A stretch of 5,748 nt of DNA, taken from Anaerolineales bacterium UBA6663. Its GTDB lineage: Bacteria; Chloroflexota; Anaerolineae; Anaerolineales; UBA6663. This document shows, in pieces, positions 1 through 5,303 of the stretch. The notes beneath the pieces are model-generated. The model was given only the letters and a program-made list of their open reading frames with translations. It ran no database searches and was not told the DNA's origin. Numbering within the stretch: position 1 is the first letter of the stretch; each line of letters starts with the position of its first letter. The stretch lies in contig DKKP01000394.1 in assembly GCA_002455335.1 (NCBI GenBank), forward strand, positions 1-5,748, written 5' to 3'. Position numbers and translations under genes: made by a program.

Positions 1-242
1 GTGTGGCGTCGGGCGTGAACCCGTGGGTGAAGGGGGTGAACGCGGCGGGTGTGGCGTTGGGCGTGAACCCGCGGGCAATGGGGGTGATTGCGGCGCACAC
101 GGCGTCGGGCGTGAACGCGCGGGCAATGGGGTGATGACGCGGCGGGTGTGGCGTCGGGCGTGAACCCGCGGGCAATGGGGGTGATTGCGGCGCACACGGC
201 GTCGGGCGTGAACCCGCGGGCAATGGGGTGATGACGCCGCCA
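1..242. repeat. Tandem repeat array, 48/49-bp units, 97-bp higher-order period
   Basis: Five consecutive units are visible: 1-48, 49-96, 97-145, 146-193 and 194-242. The first is the most diverged and the array probably continues left of the window. Each unit contains a core like GGCGTCGGGCGTGAACCCG followed by CGGGCAATGGGG. Units alternate between two types: those starting GTGTGGCG (1, 2, 4) and those starting ACACGGCG (3, 5). Units 2+3 and 4+5 therefore form a 97-bp dimer repeat with only two mismatches over the first 92 bp. The 8-bp palindrome CCCGCGGG occurs at 68-75, 165-172 and 213-220. The 97-bp period is not a multiple of three, which argues against a coding repeat. The last unit ends 12 bp from the stop codon of the minus-strand gene. 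Function is unknown: it could be a neutral minisatellite or part of the 3' region of that transcript. Confidence 0.92.
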
Positions 243-254
243 CACGCTCAACCG

Positions 255-1370
255 TCAATCCGCCGGGCTCAGGGCGTCGATGTTTCCAAAGCCGTCGACG
301 GCCAGCACCCAGTCGCTGCCAGGCTCGAACCCGGCGAAATCTGTGGCATCGGCGACCGAGTACTCGAACTGGCGCCCGTCGGCGATAAACGTGACCACGT
401 AGGTCTCGCTTTGACTGCCTTCGCGCTGACCTGCCTCGAGCGCGATCCGGGGCCACGCGGGATCCAGGTCCGACCCCGAGGCGACCACGCGATCGGCGAC
501 CTGCCATTCGAGCTGGCTGTAGTCGCACCAGTCGTCGTAGACCTGGTATTCGCAATCCTGCCTGACCTCGCTAGCTCCATTGCCCAGATCGACTTCATAG
601 GGCTCGCCGCAGACCTTCTCCGATCGACGGCTCGGATCGGGCGCGGAGAGCACCTCGCGCGGCTTCAGCTCACAGGCCTTGACCTGGCCCTCGTTCGGGA
701 TCTGGTCGCGCCAGGCCGAGCGCGTCACGCGCACCTGCTCCTCGATCGCGACGATTCGTTCCCAGTGGACGTCGCCGACTGTAGCTGAAACATCTGTGGT
801 CTGGGTGGTCTGGTTGAAGTACCAGATGCCCACAAACACACACAGCATGAGGAAAATCGCGCCGATCGCCAGCCCGACCCACGGCATCACCGCCGAACGA
901 GTTGGCGCGGCGGGTGTCGCGGCCGCCATCGGGGGCGCACTAGGCGTGGCAGGCGCGGTTGCCCCGAGCGGCCGCCCGCAGCTGACGCAACGCGCCGCAT
1001 CGGGCGCATTAGGCGTAGTGCAGCTCGGGCAGGGGATGGGCTCGACCCTGGTCTGGACGTGCGCGCCCAGGACCGTGCCCGCTTCGCGGCGTTGACCCTT
1101 GGTCAGGTCGCCCTGGCATTGGTGACAGGCCCTGGCGTCGCCAGGGTTGCGCGCGCCGCAGTACGGGCAGTGGATGTCGGCGCCCTTCTTGGCGGCCTCG
1201 ACTTTGGCTTCGTCCTTGAGCAATGTGCTCTCGGCGGGTCGCTCGAACTTCTGATCGGCCGGCATCGGCGCCCCGCAGCCGGTGCAGGTCCGCTCCATGC
1301 CCTTGTTGCGCGTGCCGCACTTGCCGCACGTCCATTCCATCTCGACATAGCCCAACGTTTCGGTCGGCAT
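255..1370 (-). CDS. Triple zinc-ribbon, single-pass membrane protein
   Basis: A 371-residue protein of unknown function. Three zinc ribbons lie at the N-terminus: C15/C18/C29/C32, C68/C71/C82/C85 and C114/C117/C128/C131. All have the spacing C-x2-C-x3-N-x6-C-x2-C, and the first also has a Trp two residues before its first Cys, which is the RanBP2-type finger pattern. An Ala/Pro/Thr-rich linker (about 136-160) leads to one membrane helix (about 163-185). The remainder, about 186-371, should be extracytoplasmic and contains C233, C254, C273 and C282, a VHWER motif at 201-205 and a DLGNG motif at 261-265. I recall similar VHWER/DLGNG domains in bacterial zinc-ribbon membrane proteins, without an assigned function. 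An upstream ATG at 1466 would add 32 residues. ATG 1370 is preferred because a strong Shine-Dalgarno precedes it and the family-like sequence begins there. The gene is divergent from the PP2C-like gene. Zinc ribbons may bind protein, nucleic acid or only structural zinc. Confidence 0.9.
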   Translation of the reverse strand: MPTETLGYVEMEWTCGKCGTRNKGMERTCTGCGAPMPADQKFERPAESTLLKDEAKVEAAKKGADIHCPYCGARNPGDARACHQCQGDLTKGQRREAGTVLGAHVQTRVEPIPCPSCTTPNAPDAARCVSCGRPLGATAPATPSAPPMAAATPAAPTRSAVMPWVGLAIGAIFLMLCVFVGIWYFNQTTQTTDVSATVGDVHWERIVAIEEQVRVTRSAWRDQIPNEGQVKACELKPREVLSAPDPSRRSEKVCGEPYEVDLGNGASEVRQDCEYQVYDDWCDYSQLEWQVADRVVASGSDLDPAWPRIALEAGQREGSQSETYVVTFIADGRQFEYSVADATDFAGFEPGSDWVLAVDGFGNIDALSPAD

Positions 1371-1372
1371 GG

Positions 1373-1379
1373 CACCTCC
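1373..1379 (-). promoter_or_regulatory. Shine-Dalgarno of the zinc-ribbon gene
   Basis: On the minus strand GGAGGTG lies two bases before ATG 1370, so the GGAGG core is four bases from the start. It decides the start at 1370 over the in-frame ATG at 1466, which has no such site. Confidence 0.75.
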
Positions 1380-1402
1380 GGTGTGTACCCAGCGTTGGCC
1401 TG

Positions 1403-1431
1403 AGCGTAAATCAAGCCGGTGCAGAGGGCAA
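1403..1431 (-). promoter_or_regulatory. Weak candidate promoter for the zinc-ribbon gene
   Basis: On the minus strand TTGCCC (1426-1431) is separated by 17 bp from TACGCT (1403-1408). The -35 matches TTGACA at four of six positions, but the -10 matches TATAAT at only three. This was the best pair I found by eye in the 194-bp divergent region. It would give a short leader of roughly 25 bases that includes the Shine-Dalgarno. It may be chance. Confidence 0.2.
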
Positions 1432-1528
1432 GCCCGGACGGGAGGCGGGGAGCCTGGCGCGATCACGGCTCAGGGTTGGGCATCCCACGGTACGCAGCAC
1501 GGATCTGGCACGGAAGTTGCGAGCGAGA

Positions 1529-1557
1529 TTGGCTATGGTCGCTGCTTCACCTATAAT
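1529..1557 (+). promoter_or_regulatory. Consensus promoter, leaderless start of the PP2C-like gene
   Basis: TTGGCT (1529-1534) and a perfect TATAAT (1552-1557) are separated by exactly 17 bp. The ATG at 1565 begins seven bases after the -10 box, which is where a sigma-70-type promoter normally starts transcription. No Shine-Dalgarno lies between the -10 box and the ATG, so the mRNA would be leaderless. An in-frame ATG at 1535 lies inside the promoter spacer and would not be transcribed from it. Confidence 0.75.
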
Positions 1558-1564
1558 CACCGCT

Positions 1565-3829
1565 ATGCCCGTTCGGTTGGAACCGGATTACGTATTGCTC
1601 AACGTCGCTGGCGGCGTCGTGCTCGATGAGGCCGCGCCAGGCCTGGCCGTGACGACCGCGCCACGGCGTGCGGCGCGTGGCCGCGAGAAGGATCTGTTGC
1701 TCCTGGCGCTCAGCCTTCGCAGTCGCGGCCCATTGGCCGATGCGCGGTATGAGCAACTGCTTGAACTCGCGGCGGCCACCTTCTTCAGTCAGAGCGGCTC
1801 GGTGACCGCGGCGGCCCGGCTGGCCGTGATGGCGGTCAACAAGGCCGTGCTGGATGGCAACCTGCGCGAGGGGATGCCCCTGCAGGGCGGCCTGACCCTG
1901 GCCGTGCTTCGCGGTGGCGATCTGTATGCAACCCAGGTCGGGCCGGGCGCGCTCGTGGTGGCGCGCGGGCTTGGCCTGCAGCGCTTCCCGGCGCTCGTCG
2001 GTCGCCCGCTTGGCGTTAGCGACAATTGCGAAGTGCAGTACTTTCACACAGCGGTCGAGGCCGGCGACTACATCGCCGTCAGCCCGAGCGCGGCGTGGCC
2101 CGAGGCGGCGTTGGCCGGTCTGGGCGGATTGAACACGCTCAGTGGCGTGGTTGAGCGCCTCAAGGCGGCCGCCGGCGGCGACTTTGCGGCGGTTGCGCTC
2201 CGTCTGGAGGCCGAGGGCTCAGGGGTCGGCGTTCAAGCCACGGCGCCGGCTGTGACGGCCCGGCCCCCCGTTGCCGTCGCGGCGCCGATCGAGCTCGAAG
2301 ACCAGCTGGATGATGAATACGAAGACGAGGCGACCCCGACCCCGGTCGTGGTCGCGGCACCCGTGGCTGATCGCGATACCGATCGACATGCGGTTACGGA
2401 TCTCGACGAGGAGCCCGAAGACGACGAGCCCGTGGCGGCATCAGCCGGCGCCGCGCGTCTTCGGACGCGATTGGCCCCGGTGAAATCCGGCGCGTTGTTC
2501 GGTCTGCGCTCGTTTGGGCGCGCGATCGGCGTCACCCTGACCGAATTCTTCCGGGGGCTCAATCGATTGACCGCGAGCTCCCTGCCCGAGGGCATGTTGC
2601 AGCAGGACGGCATGTTGGCGATCCCAGGTGCTGCCATGTTGATCGCGGCCATCGTCATCCCGCTGATCATCGTCGGTCTGGCGGCCCTCATCTACATCCA
2701 GCTCGGCCAGCAAGAGCAATACACGAACGCCATGCAGCAGGCCCAACTCGAGATCTCGCGCGCGACAGCCGAGGCTGACCCGTCGCTGGCGCGCCCGCAT
2801 TGGGATGCCGCGGTGCGCTTTGTCGAGATCGCCGAGCGGATGCGACCGGGCCAGACCGAGGTCGCCGAGCTGCGCCGGCAGGCCGAGGGCCAACTCGACC
2901 AGATCGACCAGGTGCAGCGTTTGACTTTCGAGCCCCTGCTCGCGGCCGGCACAGGAGGCGATCTGAGCAAGATCGCGCTGCTCGGCAATGACGTCTACGC
3001 GCTCGATAAGCGCGCGGATCGGATCGTGCGTATCGGGCCGACGACGGCCGGTGGTTATGTGCTCGACCCGACTTTCAAGTGCTCGGCCGGCACGATCGGT
3101 GCGACCCAGGTCGATACGCTTGTGGATTTCTTTATCCTGGCCGGTCCGATTGACCTCGCGGCGCGCCCGGGCGAGCCCGCGGCGCCGGACGCCATCGTCG
3201 CCGTCGACCAGGCCGGTGCATTGCTTTACTGCTTCCCGGGGCGCGACCCGATCGCCAGCCCGCTGGCGACGCCAGATACCGGTTTTGGGCAGGCCATCGC
3301 GGCCGAGCTCTTTGGCAGCCGTCTGTATGTGCTCGACCCAGGCAGGAATCAGATCTGGCAATACGACGCCGATGCCGGGGCCTTCCCGCAGCGGCCGATT
3401 GGCTACTTCAGCGAAACCATTTTCGACCTGAAGGACATCGTCCACTTCACCATCGCTAACGGCGAGCTACTGCTGCTGCGCGCCGACGGGCGTGTGATGA
3501 CCTGTTCGCGTCCGCTGCCGACTGCGCCGCCGACCTGCATCAACGCGGCGCAATTCACCGACACTCGCGTCGGGCGCGCCGCGGGCACCCGTCTGTCGGA
3601 TGTCGTTACCCCGTTGCGGCTGGTGTATGATGCGCCGCCCGAGCCCTCGGTGTTGCTTGTCGATAGCGGCTCTGATTCGATCTTCCAGCTCAGCCTCAAG
3701 CTGGCGCTGGTCAGCAAGTACAAGCCGGCCAACCTGTTGGACGGGCCGATCACATCGGCCGTCGTCGGCTCTGCCGAGCGGCTGTTCATCGTCGCCGGCG
3801 GCAACGTCTATCGGGCCGAGCGGCCTTAA
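1565..3829 (+). CDS. PP2C-like (probably inactive) membrane protein with propeller-like C-terminal domain
   Basis: A 754-residue protein. Residues about 10-215 resemble the PP2C/PPM phosphatase fold: a helix pair at 62-100, the hairpin GGDLYATQVGPGALVVARG (117-135, normally ...VGDSRAYLLR), and GDYIAVSPSAAW (167-178, normally GD.LLLCSDGLW). Residues GGDFAAVAL (204-212) sit where DN-I-T-V-V-V is usual. The usual DG and SDG aspartates are missing, so dephosphorylation is unlikely; D206 may be the only one kept. Next come an acidic linker (about 240-290), one membrane helix (about 352-379) and a helical stretch (383-450). The C-terminal 450-754 has six hairpin-like repeats such as DVYALDKRADRIVRIG (476-491) and RLYVLDPGRNQIWQYD (586-601), suggesting an NHL- or YVTN-like beta propeller outside the cell. 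The start at 1565 fits the promoter. It is 37 bp upstream of coaE. The role is inferred only: a receptor or scaffold joining an outer propeller to a cytoplasmic pseudophosphatase. Confidence 0.9.
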   Translation: MPVRLEPDYVLLNVAGGVVLDEAAPGLAVTTAPRRAARGREKDLLLLALSLRSRGPLADARYEQLLELAAATFFSQSGSVTAAARLAVMAVNKAVLDGNLREGMPLQGGLTLAVLRGGDLYATQVGPGALVVARGLGLQRFPALVGRPLGVSDNCEVQYFHTAVEAGDYIAVSPSAAWPEAALAGLGGLNTLSGVVERLKAAAGGDFAAVALRLEAEGSGVGVQATAPAVTARPPVAVAAPIELEDQLDDEYEDEATPTPVVVAAPVADRDTDRHAVTDLDEEPEDDEPVAASAGAARLRTRLAPVKSGALFGLRSFGRAIGVTLTEFFRGLNRLTASSLPEGMLQQDGMLAIPGAAMLIAAIVIPLIIVGLAALIYIQLGQQEQYTNAMQQAQLEISRATAEADPSLARPHWDAAVRFVEIAERMRPGQTEVAELRRQAEGQLDQIDQVQRLTFEPLLAAGTGGDLSKIALLGNDVYALDKRADRIVRIGPTTAGGYVLDPTFKCSAGTIGATQVDTLVDFFILAGPIDLAARPGEPAAPDAIVAVDQAGALLYCFPGRDPIASPLATPDTGFGQAIAAELFGSRLYVLDPGRNQIWQYDADAGAFPQRPIGYFSETIFDLKDIVHFTIANGELLLLRADGRVMTCSRPLPTAPPTCINAAQFTDTRVGRAAGTRLSDVVTPLRLVYDAPPEPSVLLVDSGSDSIFQLSLKLALVSKYKPANLLDGPITSAVVGSAERLFIVAGGNVYRAERP

Positions 3830-3856
3830 CCGTCGCGCCATCAATCGAAGTACAAT
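3826..3856 (+). promoter_or_regulatory. Candidate promoter for coaE, nearly leaderless
   Basis: TACAAT (3851-3856) matches the -10 consensus at five of six positions and ends ten bases before ATG 3867. A possible -35, TTAACC (3826-3831), matches four of six but with a 19-bp spacer, and it overlaps the stop codon of the upstream gene. No Shine-Dalgarno precedes the ATG. Transcription would begin at or within a few bases of the start codon. Confidence 0.5.
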
Positions 3857-3866
3857 CCCTGCCACT

Positions 3867-5009
3867 ATGGCACGCTGGCCGGATCACTACGTCATCGCCC
3901 TGACCGGCAACATCGGCACAGGCAAAAGCGTCGTGCGCAAGATGCTCGAGCATCTTGGCGCTTTCACGATCGACGCCGATGCCCTCGCGCATCGCGTGAT
4001 CGCGCCGGGCGGGCCCGGCTACAACGCCGTGACGCGGACCTTTGGCGAGTGGGTGGTCGGCCCCGATGGGCAGATCAACCGGCAACGCCTGGGTCGGATC
4101 GTGTTCAGCGATCCCGAGGCGCTGGCGAAGCTCGAATCCATCATCCATCCTTACGTGCGTCAGGCTGTCGACTTGCTGATCAATCGGTCGCCGGCGCGTC
4201 TGGCCGTGATCGAGGCGATCAAGATCATCGAGACCGGGCTGGCGCGCGAATGCGATGCGCTCTGGGTCGTGCACGCCCCGGCGGCGCTTCAAGCGCGGCG
4301 TCTGGTCGAGAAACGCAAGCTCTCGCCGGCTGAGGCCCAACAGCGGATCGCGGCGCAGAACCCGCAAACCGAGAAACTCAAGAGCGCCGATGTCGTCATC
4401 GACAACAGCGGGGGCTTTGAGGAGACATGGGCCCAGGTTCAGGCCGCGGTGTCCAAACTCGGCCTGGCGGCTGCCACACCCGCGCCGGCTCCGACCGTCA
4501 CTGCAACGCCGGCCGGCGCGCTAGCGGTTCGGCGGGCGCGCCCGGGTGATGCCACGACGATTGCGGCGTTGATCGCGCAGGCCACAAACAACAGTAGACG
4601 ACTACAACGCGCCGACGTGATCGCGGCCTTCGGCGATAAGGCGTTCATGCTGGCCGAGGCCGCGGGTCGGCCGGCAGCGCTGGCGGGCTTCAAGGTCGAG
4701 AACCTCGTGGCGCGGGTAGATGAACTGTACTTCCTCACGGCGGCTCCGCTCGCGACAGCCGCCCGACCGCTGCTTGAGGCCGTTGAGCAGTCGGCGCGCG
4801 AGTTGCAGTGCGAGGCGGCGCTCGTCTTCGTGACGCCGGCTCAGGCCGAGGCCGCGACGGCGGCCCTTGGGCCAAGCGGTTATGCCCCGGCGACGCCAGA
4901 ATCGTTGCGTGTCGATGCCTGGCGCGATGCGGCGCGTGAGTCGATGCCGGCCGGCTCGACGCTATTGTTCAAAAAGCTCCGCGAGGACCGCGTGCTGCGG
5001 CCCGTTTGA
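3867..5009 (+). CDS. coaE: Dephospho-CoA kinase fused to a GNAT-like domain
   Basis: A 380-residue protein. Residues 1-199 are CoaE (EC 2.7.1.24), which phosphorylates dephospho-CoA with ATP to give coenzyme A in the cytoplasm. Visible signatures are the P-loop GNIGTGKS (14-21), DAD with the likely catalytic Asp (36-38), HP at 94-95, RRLVEKRKLSPAEAQQRIAAQ (144-164) of the lid region, and ADVVIDNSG near 174-182. The usual VPLLFE segment reads AIKIIE (117-122). An Ala/Pro/Thr linker (200-217) joins a second domain, 218-375, that begins LAVRRARPGDATTIAALI, a GNAT-like first strand and helix. It continues with strands near 260-290 and a helix near 297-312. The acetyl-CoA loop (R/Q-x-x-G-x-G/A) is not recognisable: the region reads TAAPLATAARPLL. 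Single-domain CoaE is about 200 residues, so this is almost twice the usual length. Start 3867 is chosen because the CoaE homology begins there and a -10 box lies just upstream. Probably first gene of an operon with the next two. Confidence 0.93.
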   Translation: MARWPDHYVIALTGNIGTGKSVVRKMLEHLGAFTIDADALAHRVIAPGGPGYNAVTRTFGEWVVGPDGQINRQRLGRIVFSDPEALAKLESIIHPYVRQAVDLLINRSPARLAVIEAIKIIETGLARECDALWVVHAPAALQARRLVEKRKLSPAEAQQRIAAQNPQTEKLKSADVVIDNSGGFEETWAQVQAAVSKLGLAAATPAPAPTVTATPAGALAVRRARPGDATTIAALIAQATNNSRRLQRADVIAAFGDKAFMLAEAAGRPAALAGFKVENLVARVDELYFLTAAPLATAARPLLEAVEQSARELQCEAALVFVTPAQAEAATAALGPSGYAPATPESLRVDAWRDAARESMPAGSTLLFKKLREDRVLRPV

Positions 5010-5022
5010 GCACAGTTGAAGC

Positions 5023-5027
5023 GAGGA
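5023..5027 (+). promoter_or_regulatory. Shine-Dalgarno of the small membrane protein gene
   Basis: GAGGA five bases before ATG 5033. It supports that start over a TTG at 5006 that overlaps the coaE stop codon and has no such site. Confidence 0.6.
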
Positions 5028-5032
5028 TATCG

Positions 5033-5263
5033 ATGGCCTCTGTGTTGGGCTTCTTCCGAACACATCCCCGCCTGGGCGCCTGGGCCGTCCTGGCGGCGCT
5101 GATGAACCTCATCCTCGTGGTTACCGCGCGCGATGTCGGGCTGATGGCCACACAGTGGCTGGCCCTGATCGTGGCGACCACGCTGGTGGCCGGGCTATGT
5201 GTCTGGCTGATCGTCGGCGCTGAAGACGATGAGCAACCAGACCCCAAACGTCCAAACGGGTGA
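5033..5263 (+). CDS. Small membrane protein with two transmembrane helices
   Basis: A 76-residue hypothetical protein that I do not assign to a named family. A short basic N-terminus (R9, R13) is followed by a hydrophobic helix at about 15-31, a short loop with TARD (31-34), a second hydrophobic helix at about 40-62, and an acidic then Pro/Lys-rich tail from AEDDEQPD (63-70). The positive N-terminus suggests both ends are cytoplasmic. It begins 23 bp after the coaE stop and ends 40 bp before the PH-domain gene, so cotranscription is likely. A TTG start at 5006 would add nine residues; ATG 5033 with its Shine-Dalgarno is preferred. Function unknown: it could be a membrane anchor or partner for the following PH-domain protein, but this rests on position alone. 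Confidence 0.75.
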   Translation: MASVLGFFRTHPRLGAWAVLAALMNLILVVTARDVGLMATQWLALIVATTLVAGLCVWLIVGAEDDEQPDPKRPNG

Positions 5264-5292
5264 TTGCCCTGCAACGCGTCCTACAGTCTGCC

Positions 5293-5298
5293 AAGGAG
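5293..5298 (+). promoter_or_regulatory. Shine-Dalgarno of the PH-domain gene
   Basis: AAGGAG, a near-perfect ribosome binding site, five bases before ATG 5304. It fixes the start of the last gene, which is too late in the window to be judged by length. Confidence 0.75.
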
Positions 5299-5303
5299 TA
5301 TCC

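Noticed and set aside
1..242. CRISPR array
   Set aside because: Units are similar over their whole length, with no unique spacers between conserved repeats, and no cas genes are present.
228..788. Plus-strand open frame of 186 codons
   Set aside because: It lies opposite the outer domain of the zinc-ribbon protein, begins within the repeat array and shows no recognisable domain. High GC explains open antisense frames here.
1223..1564. Longer N-terminus for the PP2C-like protein
   Set aside because: The upstream part runs antisense through the zinc-ribbon coding region, is Arg/Ser-rich and lies upstream of a consensus promoter.
2441..3445. Minus-strand open frame of 334 codons
   Set aside because: Fully antisense to the PP2C-like gene; His/Arg/Gln-rich composition is typical of a shadow frame, and no motif or ribosome binding site was seen.
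3830..3866. Intrinsic terminator between the PP2C-like gene and coaE
   Set aside because: No GC-rich stem followed by a T-run is present in the 37 bp; the region instead carries the -10-like TACAAT.
5006..5032. TTG start overlapping the coaE stop for the small membrane protein
   Set aside because: ATG 5033 has a Shine-Dalgarno at proper spacing, and the nine extra residues add nothing recognisable.
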